In this document: in pieces, positions 23,401-36,600 of the stretch | How the letters are laid out: the number at the start of each line of letters is the position of its first letter | Numbering within the stretch: position 1 is the first letter of the stretch | Assembly: GCA_001931875.2 (NCBI GenBank) | Contig: MSJH02000841.1 | Coordinates: 5,277-69,276 of the forward strand | Direction: 5' to 3' | Length of the DNA: 64,000 nucleotides | Source: Byssochlamys sp. IMV 00236 | Lineage: Eukaryota > Ascomycota > Eurotiomycetes > Eurotiales > Thermoascaceae | Position numbers and translations under genes: made by a program | Notes under the pieces: model-generated | What the model was told of the DNA's origin: nothing | Database searches by the model: none | Seen by the model: the letters and a program-made list of their open reading frames with translations, nothing else

Positions 23401-26400
23401 AGGAGATGGCACGATCTCACCAAATCCAACATTAACCGCGCCACTGGTTGAATACTTGACTTCGTTGGATGAAACTGACATCCTATCTACGCAAGACCTA
23501 TTGCCCAAAGTCTTTCTTGCTTGTATCCCCATGGGGAGGGCTGTTGTGCTTGAGATTCTTGAATATTTTGGGGAAAGATGTCTACAATCATATGCTCTCG
23601 AGCGGTGCGAGAGCGCTCTTTATCTTTGTATCCGTATGATGGGCAGTTTCGTGGACGTCTGGACAAAAGAAGAAGAGGATGACCTCCATGATTCTGCGTC
23701 GGACATATACATATGGTTTACAGATGTTCTATTAGCGAGGAGGAAGGCTTCCCCAAGGGTTCTCATTGCCCTTGCTGAACTCTTTCAGAGTGTTCTCGCC
23801 TCTAATCCTGGCTACGAAAGGAATGACTCGGGACCGTCACCGCGAACCAGCCTTTTCAATATTCTTCGCGAAGGCGATATATCGGTTAAATTCTTCCTGG
23901 CGAGGCTAGTTCCGAGTATTTTCAGCAGGTACCTCCTCACGGATCATGACGCGATATTCGATGATGTGCTTGATAGCCTCCCGCGGGACCCAGATTGGAC
24001 TGAAGGAATAGCAGTTCGACTATATGCACTGGCTCAGTTGGCATCACGGTGGCACACGTTGCTTCGCAGGAGCATCTACCACATGTTTGAAGCACCCGGC
24101 CAAGTGCCACAGTCGGCTCCTTATGCTGAGAAATGCTTGAAGAATGTCTCCGACGCGCTCGGTCTGAAGGACGCAAAGGGGATATTCCGACTATTTGCCT
24201 CTCAGATCATATATACGTGGACCGAGTCGCAGTCGATAAGCTCAATGCCTTTCACAATCTTCGGATACAGTAGTCTGAAAGACATGCTACTGGACGTCCA
24301 AGACGAAGTAGTGGGTCAGATCATGATGCGAGCAAACGATCAAGAAGCGAGCGAAGCTTCTGTCTTACTGGGTGTTCCATTCACGGATCTCCTTTCGGAG
24401 TCATTCCACAAAGCCGAAGCATATACAATTGCTCGTGATATCAGCATACCACCTTCTCAGAATAGCCAACCAAATGGCGTTGAGAAGCGTATAAAAAGTA
24501 CTCTTGGAACAGATCAGTTCATAACCCTGGTTGAAGGTCGTTTCCCGCAGATCGTCGCAACACTTTTTAGGTCTCTTGACAAGGAAGAACAGATTGAGAA
24601 GGCATTTACTAAACGTGCACACTTCCACTACGCACTGGAAACCCTGAAGCGTATTATGGACAAAGGCGCCTCCGCTGCTATTCTTCCTGCTAACCCGCAA
24701 CCTTCATTCAGAGCCCGCTACCTTCTCGATGAGCTGGAATTTCTTTGTAGGCGAAGTGGCTATGACCTCGAAAAAATGTGGACTCCAGCTCTAGCTTCTT
24801 TCGTCTGTCGAACGCTTCTAGAGTCAATGCATCCCTCTCTAGGCTCCCTTTATGCATGTTCAGTCATTCGCAAAATCCGAATTCTGGTGTGTATAGCAGG
24901 ACCCGTTATGCTTCAAGATTATCCATTGGAACTCTGTCTCCATGCGCTTTGCCCACTTCTCACGGACTCACAATGCTGCGAAGATGCGCTGGGTGTCTTC
25001 TGGTATTTGCTGGAAGCAGGTCAGGCATACCTCTCCGAGAATCCTGGATTTACTGCCGGCATAGCAATTTTGACACTTTCTTCATTGAGCAACTTTCTAG
25101 ACTCCAGCGCAGAAAGCACCAGCCAGGAGAGCCAATATAGAGCGACTTCATCCAAAGCGGTTGAATTTCGCAACTGGTTGGGTAGCTTTCTGAAGAACTA
25201 CAAGGCATCAAGTATGGATGAAGGGACCGAAGAGTCTTTCCAGCGCATGGTTAGATCATCACAAGGGCTGCGCGTGTCCGGAAATCCTACGAAAGGTACC
25301 CACGAAAGTGATTTGCTGTTCGAACTACTGCAAGATAGAGCCTCTGGGCGAAATCTCCTGAGCAGACCGATATCTGATTTGGTCATATCGCTCGTTGGCG
25401 CACGATTCCAGAAGTCTCCAGATTCCCGCAGTGATATTCTCGGTGAAGATGATGTTGCTGCCGCTAATGCAGTAGCTGTCTGGGAAACCGTTAGAAGTGG
25501 TAATCCTGGAAGCCAATACCGGCTATGGGCTGCTAGAGTCATTGGAAGAGCATACGCTTCGACGGGAAAAATCAGTGATGCTCTCCTGAGGGAACAAGAT
25601 CCTGATTTATTCAAAGATCGGTTCCGTGGACTAGGATCGGATCCCTATTCTTCATCCAAGATTGCCATACTTCAAATGCTTTGTGAGGCTTTGCCTAAGG
25701 GCGGTGCTTTTGAGGGTGGTCTGATCGAGCGCACATTGCAAGTTATTATCAGCAAGCTCTCTGCTTATCCCGAACTGGAGCATTGTGGCCATGCTGTACC
25801 AAGTTCTTTGATGAAAAGTCTCATTTGGGACCCTTACCAGTGCCCTGCTATATCACTCTCCAGCTCTGAAATAGAGTCTCTCGAAGGCAGGATAGATTGG
25901 GACAACAGACTCTCTGTTTCTCATTGGGCTCGCAATATTGCTCTATCCCTCGCAACAGCAGCCGCAGATGATCCCGTCATTGGCCCTCTTGGAAAGGTCC
26001 TGTACTGGATCCCAGAGCTATCGGTGAGATTATTGCCTTACATACTTCACGACGTCCTGCTTTCGGAAGTCGACGGTGATCAGGTTTCTAGGCGGGCGGT
26101 CTCCGAAGTCTTCCGACGGTGTTTACGCGATATTGATGAACGGAGCGTGCCGCACGCTCGGCTGGTGATCAATACGATACTTTACCTGAGAAACCAACCA
26201 AAGCCTCACGAGTCAACAATTGTGGACCGTGATGAATGGCTTGATATCGACTACTGTGAGACTTCCTTAGCTGCTACTCGATGCCGAATGTATAAGACTT
26301 CGTTACTCTTTGCCGAAATCCAGGCTTCGCGTTCTATGAAGACCTCTCGAAGATCTTCCGCCGTTAGACAGAGCCTCCCTATCGATCTACTGCACGACAT

Positions 26401-29400
26401 ATTCCGAAATATTGATGATCCAGATTCTTTTTATGGCATCCAACAAGAGGCGTCTTTGAGATCGGTGATGGAAAAGCTTGATTATGAAAGTGCAGGAATT
26501 AAGAACCTTCTCTTCCAGAGCGCTCAGTACGACAGTGATGTGCAGATGTCGGGAGAGGCAAGCGCATTTTCCGTCATTAAAGCGCTCAATTCCACTAATC
26601 TGCAAGGGCTCGCGAGCGCAATGCTCTCATCTCCTGCTGCTTTGAAGCGAACGTCAGCTCCGTTCGAAAGTATGCTTTCAACAGCGATGAGTCTGCAACA
26701 ATGGGACATTCCCGTTCCATCTTCCAAGACTTCTCCAACTGGTGTGCTTTTCAAGACGTTCCAAGGTCTGAGTACTTCAGAAAGCAGCACCGACATACCA
26801 AAACTTCTCGATGAATCTTTCGTAATTCTGCTGGATCATCTCGGCGAGAGTAATCAATCTGTAACATCGCTACGCAGCGTGATGAAGGCTCTTGGTATAT
26901 TGACAGAGGTTGACGAGGTGCTGTGCTCATCATCTTCCGCGCAGATCGAAGACGAATGGGAGAAGATAACATCACGAGAGAAATGGTTCAAATGGGAGAG
27001 GTACGTTAAAAGAACATCATGTGCGTTGTCCCGGCTTGATATCTGATGACTATCTTTCAAGTTTCCACGACATCGATCAAATTCTACACTGCCGTGAGGC
27101 ACTTTTCTCGTTAATGAGCCACAAGGATCATCTCAGATCATCACTCAATTTAAGTTTGGAATGCACCAATCTCCTTCAGGCCAAGGTGATTAAAGAATCT
27201 CTTAGCATCGCCAGAGATCATCAGATCCCCCAAGCGTCTTTGAGATATGCTATTTCTCTATCGAAACTCGCTCAGGTCTGCGACGATCTCGGTGTCAACA
27301 TCGATGGATCAGCCAAATTTGACCTTGCTAATGTCCTCTGGGACCAAGGTGAAATGACGACATCTATCCAAATGCTGCAACAAGTGAACGACCAGAACGA
27401 TCTACACAAACAAGCCATCCCAGTTAGCCGTGCTCTACTACTTTCCAGTCTGGTAAGCATTAGACCTCAGGTAAGAGAGAGTGCTAGATATCTAATGTGC
27501 TATAGGGTCATCACGTCGCCGAGGCTCGCTTAGAAAAGCCCGAAGCCATTATTCAGGAATACTTGGTTCCTGCAGTAAAGGAATTGAAATCTAATTTGGT
27601 AGGGGAAGAGCCCGGTCGTGTTTTCCATGTGTTCGCCGCCTTCTGTGATCAGCAGCTGCAGAATCCAGACGGTCTGGAGGACTTCAAACGTGTAGAGCAA
27701 CTCCGGGACCGTAAAGAGAAGGAAGTCATTGCCCTCGAAAAAATGATGAAAACTGCAGAAGGAAGAGAAAGAGAAACGCTGAAGATGCACAGGACGAAGG
27801 CCAAGCAATGGTTCGAACTCGACGACCGCGATTACCAACGGTTAAAGAAAGGTCGAGAAGCGTTCTTACAGCAGTGTCTCGAGAACTACCTACTTTGCCT
27901 TAAAGCAAGTGACACTCACAACAATGACGCTCTACGTTTCTGTGCACTCTGGCTGGACAATTCGGACAGCCAGATCGCGAACACTGCTGTTTCCAAGTAT
28001 ATCTCTCAGGTCCCGAGTCGGAAGTTTGCCCCATTGATGAATCAGCTATCTTCTCGGTTGCTTGACGTGCCGAACGAATTCCAAACGACACTATTTGCTC
28101 TTCTATTTCGCATATGTGTCGAGCATCCGTACCATGGTATGTATCAGATATTTGCTAGCAGCAAGTCTAAAGCCGGCAAGGACGAGACGTCCGTGGCTCG
28201 CCATCAGGCTGCAGGGAAGCTTGTGGATAAATTGAAGAATGATCGACATGCTGGCTCGACTTGGGTCGCTATCCACAACACGAATATCAGTTACGTCAGG
28301 TTTGCTATTGATAGGCCCGATGAGAAAATTAAGACCGGGGCCAAAGTGCCGCTCAAGAAGCTTGCTACTGGTCAACGTCTAGAGCAAGATGCAACGAACC
28401 TGAAGTTACCGCCGCCTACAATGCGGATTGAGCTTCGAGTCGATTGCAATTATAAGGATGTCCCTAAGGTCGTCCGCTTTCATCCCGAATTTACTGTCGC
28501 TTCGGGAGTCAGTGCCCCTAAGATCGTAACGGCTATTGCTAGCGATGGTCAGCGGTATAAGCAACTGGTAGGATGCTGCATCTAGCTGAAAGGACTATAT
28601 TGACTCGCTACAGGTGAAAGGAGGAAATGACGATCTTCGCCAAGATGCTATCATGGAGCAAGTATTCGAACAAGTCAGCAACCTTCTGAAGGACCATAGG
28701 GCCACACAGCAGCGCGGCCTAGGTATCAGGACATACAAAGTCCTTCCACTCACTTCCAATGCGGGAATCATCGAATTCGTACCGAACACAATTCCATTGC
28801 ATGACTACCTGATGCCTGCGCACCAGAGGTACTTCCCGAAGGACATGAAGCCCAATGCTTGCCGCAAGCATATCAGCGATGTACAGACTAGGTCATTCGA
28901 GCAGCGTGTCAGGACGTTCCGCCAGGTCACAGACCACTTCCACCCCGTAATGCGGTTCTTCTTCATGGAAAAGTTCAACAACCCCGATGACTGGTTTTGC
29001 AGACGTCTAGCGTATACTAGGAGCACCGCTGCAATCTCCATTCTGGGTTACGTTCTCGGTCTTGGAGACAGGCATGGCCACAATATTCTCCTCGATGAGA
29101 AGACAGGAGAGGTAGTGCACATTGATCTTGGAGTAGCCTTTGAGCAGGGTCGTGTGCTTCCCGTCCCTGAAGTTGTTCCTTTCCGCTTGACTCGGGACCT
29201 AGTTGACGGAATGGGAATCACGAAGACAGAGGGCGTCTTCCGTCGATGTTGTGAATTCACTCTTGAGGCCTTGCGGGAAGAATCGTACAGCATCATGACG
29301 ATTCTTGATGTCCTTCGCTATGATCCTTTATACAGCTGGACTGTATCACCTCTGCGGATGAAACGGATGCAAGAGACCCAGGAAGCTGGTGGCGGTGCGC

Positions 29401-29651
29401 CTCAACTGCCTATCGCAGCTGGAAAGGGCACAGGCAATGAACCAAGTGAGGCGGACCGAGCCTTGACAATTGTTGAAAAGAAACTGAGCAAGACTCTGAG
29501 CGTGACTGCGACGGTGAACGAGTTAATCCAGCAAGCCACCGACGAAAGAAATCTCGCTGTTTTGTATTGTGGTATGTGCTCTCTTTTCGTTTCTACATGG
29601 AACTTCGTTAAGCTAACTGCCAAATTTGCAGGGTGGGCTGCCTATGCATGA
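20486..29651 (+). CDS. tel1: Serine/threonine-protein kinase Tel1 (ATM orthologue)
   Basis: Eight exons: 20486-20564, 20614-20656, 20724-22480, 22551-27000, 27062-27452, 27506-28567, 28614-29571 and 29632-29651 (2919 aa). Tel1/ATM is the PI3K-like kinase that responds to double-strand breaks with MRN and maintains telomeres; A. nidulans calls it AtmA. The N-terminal exons restore a TAN motif ([16 protein letters not shown], about residues 17-32), which the large internal ORFs lack. HEAT repeats and a FAT domain follow. The kinase domain includes [10 protein letters not shown] (near 2596), [13 protein letters not shown] (near 2743) and [11 protein letters not shown] (near 2764). The FATC tail ends LAVLYCGWAAYA. 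The last intron (29572-29631) is 60 nt and has no stop in frame, so retention would insert 20 residues into FATC. Length is typical for fungal Tel1. Confidence 0.95.
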
Positions 29652-30468
29652 ATGATTTTGTTTCGCCGCCTCGAGGAGGGAGTTTAGCGAAGTGAGTCTT
29701 TCATGACGACCTTAAAAGGATATATATTCTGTCTCCAAAAAGATGCCAGTATACTGTTGCTTTTGTGGCCTGCCACTGCATAGTTACAAATGGGGCGTCC
29801 TGGAAAACAACCCTCACAGGGAATTCTGCACATAATAAGGTACCTAGGTATTTAATGTTTAACGTTTGGCCTAGCAATAAGAAAATGGAACGATTCCAGT
29901 AGTCAGATAGTATGTATAGAGGATTACCGAATACTTTAATCTCTTGCGCTGCAATCTGCGTATCGTATTGAACTATCTACCTACGTAAGCAGTAGCTAGT
30001 TGCTCTCTTGAATTTGAGGATAGGGCTCGTATATGGGAAGTTCAATTCAGAATTACTACCATAGATATGATCACGTGATTCAGATTCGCAGACCCACTTG
30101 ACCACCCGATTAGGAACGTCCCAGTTTGAACCTTGTAGCTAGAGAATAATACTTGGCTTTACTTGCATTGATAGATCTCTTCTTTGTTCCAAGGGACGGA
30201 TTGAGGTCATATCCGCTACAACTGCGCCATTTACCGTTGCTCCTTTTGGTACTCAACAGTAGTTGACACCATTGGGAATTATTTATGTCATCATTCCTGA
30301 TAAGCCGGTTCTGATGACTCTACAACATGGAAGCAACGGGATTCTAGAGGCTGAGTTATTTGCGCTGGAGACTCCACTTGTCTCCTAATTGATTTTGACA
30401 TATAAGGACCGTGTAATATCTTGTGGACTGTCTCTCGTGCCTAACCTATCAGCGAGCACGTAACGACG
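29652..30468. other. Intergenic between tel1 and the CofD-like gene
   Basis: This is the tel1 3' flank followed by the presumed promoter of the next plus-strand gene. It is AT-rich and contains the palindrome-like GGTACCTAGGTA near 29839. No gene was recognised. Confidence 0.5.
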
Positions 30469-32154
30469 ATGACGACCAACTCCCTCATGGAAAACCGGGG
30501 GATAGCTGTGTTCTCTGGTGGGAGTGCAGCTAACAACCTTGTCGATGTCTTCGAGACAGTGAGAGAGAGCAAGAATTGTCCTCTTAGCTACATCATCCCC
30601 ATCAGTGATAACGGTGGCTCATCATCAGAGCTGATAAGAGTATTCGGAGGACCAGGTATTGGAGACGTCCGAAGTAAGTTCCAGTCTATAGAAAGAAAAT
30701 ACAAGCGTAACTTTTTGTTTGCGTCCAGAACTAACAATAGATAAATAGGCAGGCTGGTGCGGCTCATTCCGGAATCACCACCGAATTCTGAACGTGGGGC
30801 TATCAAGACGCTCTTCAACCACCGACTTAATGCCAATGATTCTGTGTTAGCCCATGATGAGTGGCATTCAATTGTCGATGGCACTTCAGAACTCTGGAAG
30901 ACCATTACGCCTGCGAAGAAGGAGCTAATTCGTTCCTTTTTCAACCTGCTAAACCTTGAGATTCTCAAGCGTGCACGTCCACCAACGTCGACGTTCGACT
31001 TCACTTCTGCAAGCGTTGGCAACCTATTTCTGACAGGGGCACGTCTGTTCAGTGGTAGTTTCGAGAGTGCCATCTATCTGCTAGGCAGCATATGTGGAGT
31101 ACCTTCAGATCATGTCCGTGTGATCCCGGCGATCAACTCAAACTTCTCACATCACATCTCTGCTTCCCTTGCCGATGGCACCATCATCGTAGGCCAGAAC
31201 AGTATCTCCCATCCTAGTGAGGCATCGGCTCTCCAACCCCACCCAGGTGGGAGGCGTCCTAGCCTGTTGCTAGCGGACGGTGACGAAGAAGAGTCATCTG
31301 ATGCGTCGGATGCGGTCCCTTACGAGGAAGATCACTTGCCAGGTTCCCTTCCTACACTACGCAACAAAAACATCTCATTCAGCAAATCGGGAAATGAGGA
31401 CCTCCCATCTCGTATCTCCCGCATCTGGTATATCAATCCATATGGTCAGGAGATTCGACCGCCTGCAAACCCGCGTGTGCTGGAAGCTATCCGTGACTCT
31501 CAGGCTATAATCTATAGCATTGGGTCCTTATATACGTCTATCATCCCCGTGATCATTCTCCGCGGCGTTGGCGAAGCCATTGTATCCAGTACCGCCAGAC
31601 ACAAGATTCTTATCCTGAATGGCTCCCTCGATCGAGAAACGGGCCCACCGTCACAACCATTCACGGCTGTTGATTTCGTCGAAGCTATTGCTCGTGCTGG
31701 AGAGGAAAGTCGGAGTCGCCGTTCAAATCATCGAACCGAAGTCGCACCACAACCTCTTTCTCCGACTATTGCTACTAACCATAATACTATTGATTCCAAT
31801 CCGTCTACTTCACCATCACCTCCTACCCCGCCTACCATTGACCTTCCGTACACCTCTTATATCACTCATATCCTACATCTCGACGGGCCGGGAACGCCTA
31901 AGGTAGAACGTGAGCGTCTTGCTGATATGGGAATCGAGACATTACGGCTATATGGAAGAAAGATCATCTCGATGGATGAAGACAGAGAGGTGGTACTCGG
32001 TATGCAGTATGATTCGACAGCCCTTGTCCAAGCGTTGGAAGTTGTGCTAGGGAAGAAAGGGGACGCCATGGTCAGGGGCCTTGGAGGTGGTGTGAGTAGG
32101 AGGAATACTCTCGAAGGCAGAGTGGGAAGAGACAAATCGAAATCTCCTAGATGA
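30469..32154 (+). CDS. CofD/YvcK-family (UPF0052-like) protein
   Basis: Two exons, 30469-30673 and 30749-32154 (536 aa). The fold is that of CofD (LPPG transferase) and bacterial YvcK. The N-terminus carries the family signature AVFSGGSAANNLVD, then ISDNGGSSSELIRVFGGPGIGDVRS, with the intron splitting the serine after VR. Later blocks are SFESAIYLLGSICGVP, VIPAINSNFSHHISASLADG, WYINPYGQEIRPPANP and ILNGSLDRETGPPSQPFTAVDFV. Low-complexity insertions occur near residues 245-275 and 430-460. Fungal members have no established reaction. Fungi are not known to make coenzyme F420, so the CofD reaction should not be assumed; sugar-nucleotide binding as in YvcK is a possibility by homology only. It is convergent with the slx8-like gene, 244 bp apart. 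Confidence 0.87.
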
Positions 32155-32398
32155 TGTAAGAGCACAAAAAATATACGTAGATGTAGGGTGGATATAGGCG
32201 CACTAGACTGACATTTGGCGTGAATTGCATACGGGCAAAGATGGCATGTCTACTGTTTGATAATCAGGTTATCCATAATTTTATTTGAGAAACTTGGTAT
32301 CTAATCCATGACTATGCCCGCTGTGAAGTTGTAATCCATGAACGCCCGCTCCGCATATTCCCATAAGTACATAACGAACCCCCTCGAAGGATGGATAG

Positions 32399-33146
32399 CT
32401 AAATGCTTTCTGTAGTCTGCGGTTCTCGTGGCTGATGGTTGTCTCTTTTTTTGGTCATTAGCTTGAGTGTCAGTGGCACCAGATTTCTCCTTGGCCCCGG
32501 CACATCATTGCGTGTAAGTGGTTTTCGACACACTGGACAGTTTCCGCGTGGCCCTTTACCAGATGAGTCCGATCGCTGCTCTTCGCTGAATTTGAGGGTA
32601 TCAATGATACATTTGTGACAGAAAAGATGGCCTATTTAGATGACAGATATCCAGTTAGATCTGAGTTCTAATCACTTTGTACCGCACAAAAAGGGTCTGG
32701 TACTTACCACAGATCGTACTGGTCGCATCCACAGGGGTGTCCATACATACAGGGCATTTGTAGGCCGTCAGAACGGACCGCCCCTCCCCATCCCTTGCAA
32801 GACCCTGAGCTCTGACCGCATCCTCGCGCTGCTTGGCTAAAGCCTTAGACAGAGCGTTATCGTCCTCCACTTCCGTCAAATCGACAGATTCTATATTGCT
32901 ATCGTCTCCTACAAGCATAGGAGCAGCAGCTGACGACGACGACGCTCTCGTAGAGGGATCTGAGACGTCTAACCGTCGGCGCTTTGCACCACGTGGTGGT
33001 GCTTCAGTCGACCGTGATGATGATTGGCTTGTGTCTCGAGATGAATTGATGATGTGGGGAAAGTGACGTGAAGAAGAGCTTTCTGCAGGTGGCTGATGCG
33101 ATGAACTGGGTGCCAAATCCACCACTGACGGAGAGCTCCGATCCAT
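32399..33146 (-). CDS. slx8: Slx8-like RING E3 ligase (SUMO-targeted ubiquitin ligase)
   Basis: Two exons on the minus strand, 33146-32708 and 32631-32399 (223 aa). A C3HC4 RING is rebuilt across the intron: CPVCMDTPVDATSTICG joins HLFCHKCI, then CPVCRKPL. Upstream of the RING are a Ser-rich stretch, a basic KRRR cluster and VDLTEVEDD, a SUMO-interacting-motif candidate. Small size, SIM before a C-terminal RING and this spacing fit Slx8/RNF4-type ligases, which ubiquitinate SUMO-modified proteins during replication stress and repair. Orthology to Slx8 rather than another small RING protein is an inference. The frame is open for 47 codons upstream but has no ATG there, so start MDRSSPSVVDL is chosen; a non-conserved upstream exon cannot be excluded. 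It shares a 511-bp divergent promoter with the polymerase gamma gene. Confidence 0.8.
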
Positions 33147-33657
33147 GATAGAGGAAATACGCGAAAGAACTGTATATGTGTTAGCAGAACTCTCACTTTT
33201 AACCTCCAGATAGTCGGCGATTACCGGTGTAGTGACGAAACCCCGCAGGTTTCTAGGTGGAGGTTGTCTGAGGGTGACTGCACTCACGATTTGCTGTACA
33301 GAGATATGCTCAACTAGGCCATCGAAAGGCGAGTGTTAATGAGCAATGCCATTCCCAGAGATGGCCTGGAGAAGTGGTGGGGTGGACGGCAGAATAATAA
33401 TAATGCAGAGAAGAAGCCGATGTCAGCGCCATGACGATGACGAAGGCGGTGAGCTTTTGGGAAAGGATTACTCATCCGGCCAGATCCGGCGAGCTTGACG
33501 CCTTAGACTTCAGGCTAACACATGCTGCAGGAATCAGTAACTACCATAAAGGTGACTATCTGCAGGCAACGCTGCGCTCGTCGATCTAAGGGTTGCTCAG
33601 CGCATCCCACCTCGATATCATGCCATCCCATTGAGCATACACTTCACATGCTTCAGT
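33147..33657. promoter_or_regulatory. Divergent promoter region, slx8-like gene and mip1
   Basis: The two start codons are 511 bp apart. The interval holds 5' UTRs and promoters for both genes. A frame without ATG continues leftward from the polymerase start and looks like leader sequence. Confidence 0.45.
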
Positions 33658-36600
33658 ATGCTCTTGACTCCTGCCTGTGCTCCCTACTCGAGGAGTGTGG
33701 TCCGGGTATCGACGAGAGGATTGCGCTCGCCACGGTACCTCATAACGCGGCCTCTCCCATCATCATTAGTGAGATTTTATGCCGCGCAACCTTCGTCTAG
33801 TGATGCCAAAGAAGGGCGCCACCTGAAGACACTTGCGCGTAAGTTTCCGGAGTCAAGATTCTCTTTATTCCTTTTCCTATACGCAGGTTGACTCGTACAA
33901 AGTGCTGATGGCCATTTGCTTTAGTACCGTCCACCGCTCGATTTAATGAAATCGGTGTGCAACAATTGAGCGACTATGTCCATTCGCAGGTATTCTTGAA
34001 TAAGCCAACCCCCCCGGACCCCGAGTTGGTCGCTTTATCGAAAGATCACTTGTCTCGGCATGACCTACTGGGAAAATCGCAAGATGCGAGCGACCCCATT
34101 GCGTTCCGCCTCCCCGCGCTCCGGGGCCAAACCCTCGACGAGCATTTCTATAAGCTTGGAATGGATTCATCAGAGCCCTATCTGGGCTACGCAAAATCTT
34201 GTGCCTCGATGAATGCGCCGCGGAAGCCCAAAAATTGGGTTAGAAGAAGTGGATGGACAAAGTACAATAGCGATGGGTCTTCGGAGCCTGTGGATGCGCC
34301 AAACGAGTCCATATTGACGTTCGACACAGAAGTCATGTGGAAAGAGAGCTCGTTCGCAGTCATGGCTTGCGCTGTCAGTCCCACAGCCTGGTACGCATGG
34401 ATATCTCCGTGGCTGCTCGGTGAATCGGAGAATGACCGCCATCTGGTGCCTCTTGGCGATCCTTCGCAGCCACGGATCGTTATTGGTCATAACATTGGAT
34501 ATGATCGAGCCCGGATATTGGAGGAGTATGATATTAAACAGTCACACAATTTCTTTCTTGATACGATGTCGCTCCACGTTGCCGTCAATGGGATGTGTTC
34601 ACAACAGCGGCCTACTTGGATGCGACACCAAAAGAACAGGGATATGAGGGATAAAATCGCCAATGAGAGTAACTCGGCAGAGCTTGCCGCGCTGCTAGAG
34701 AACAAGGTCCTTAGTGAAGAGGAAGAGGAACTATGGGTAGGCAGAAGCTCAGTCAATTCTCTGCGGGATGTCGCCAAGTTCCACTGCGATGTGACGATTG
34801 ACAAGGCGCAAAGGGACTTTTTTGGAGAGCTGGACCGTGAAGGTATTCGCGAGAGGCTCGAGGAGCTTCTAGACTACTGCGCTGCCGACGTTGCAATCAC
34901 GCACCAGGTCTACAAGAAAGTATTCCCTAATTTCCTCGAGGTTTGTCCTCATCCCGTCAGTTTTGGCGCTCTTCGACACCTATCTTCCGTCATCCTCCCC
35001 GTGGACCAGACATGGGAAGAATATCTTGCGAATGCTGAAGGAACCTATCATCAACGATTGCACGACGTTCAGCGGAAACTTGTCATGCTTTGCGAAGAGG
35101 CATTGAAAGCGAAGGATGACCCAGAGATATATATGAATGATCCATGGCTGAGACAGCTGGACTGGTCAGGCCAGGAGATAAAGATGGTGAAGGGCAAGAA
35201 GAAAGGAGATCCACCTCGTCCCGCGGCAAGGCAGAAGAAGCCGGGTATGCCCAAATGGTATAAGGATCTCTTTCCCACTATGACTGCTGATATCAATCTC
35301 ACGGTCCGGACCCGGATAGCACCCATTCTTCTCAAGCTATCGTGGGACGGCCATCCTCTCATCTGGTCGAATAAGTTTGGTTGGACGTTCAAGATCCCCT
35401 TGGATCAAGCCAAACAGTATGAGAACCAACCTGTTGCCCCTTGTGACATGTCTGAGGAGGATAACCCTGAGCTCCGTGACGACCGGAAGCACATCTACTT
35501 CAAACTTCCGCACAAGGATGGACCCCAAGCTCGATGCATCAACCCCCTGGCTAAGGGGTATATGCAGTACTTTGAGCGCGGAACACTATCTTCTAAGTAC
35601 GAACTTGCCAAGGAGGCCCTGGAAATGAACGCTTCTTGTTCATACTGGATCAGCGCGCGTGACCGCATCATGAGTCAAATGGTCGTGTACGAAGATGATG
35701 TACGGAATGTTGTGAAAGACCAGAAGCAGGCCAAGGATGGCAAAAAATTGGGTTTCATCCTACCGCAGATTATTCCAATGGGAACTATAACACGAAGGGC
35801 TGTGGAAAATACATGGCTCACGGCAAGCAATGCCAAAGAGAACCGTGTCGGATCTGAACTCAAGGCTATGATCAAAGCTCCACCGGGGTATGTCTTCGTT
35901 GGTGCGGACGTTGACTCTCAGGAACTGTGGATTGCTAGTCTCGTTGGAGACGCCCAATTTCAACTTCATGGAGGCAATGCGATTGGGTTCATGACTTTGG
36001 AAGGTACTAAGGCCGCTGGAACTGACCTGCATTCCCGAACGGCCAAGATCCTTGGGATTTCCCGGAATGACGCGAAGGTTTTCAACTATGGACGTATATA
36101 TGGAGCAGGTCTTAAGTTCGCGGCGACCCTACTTCGTCAATTCAATCCGTCCATGTCGGAGAAAGAGACACATGAGATCGCGGCCAAACTGTATAAAGAG
36201 ACCAAAGGTACTCGCACTACTCGCAAAATTCTGAGTGACGGTCCCTTCTGGCGTGGAGGCACGGAGTCATTCGTGTTCAACAAGCTTGAAGAATTTGCAG
36301 AACAAGAGAGACCCCGGACCCCCGCGCTTGGTGCTGGGATTACAGAAGCCCTCATGCGTCGTTTCATCAACAAAGGGAGCTTCATGACGTCGCGTATCAA
36401 CTGGGCCATCCAGTCTTCTGGTGTGGACTATCTCCATCTTCTTATTGTTTCCATGGAGTACCTGATCCGGCGATTCAACCTCAATGCTCGTTTGGCCATC
36501 ACAGTCCATGATGAAATTCGGTACCTAGTGAAGGATGAAGACAAATATCGTGCGGCTTTGGCTTTGCAGGTTGCTAATGTGTGGACCCGTGCGATGTTCT

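Noticed and set aside
33147..33287. Upstream extension of the Slx8-like protein
   Set aside because: The frame is open but begins with a non-ATG codon, and no upstream exon with ATG and matching phase was found.
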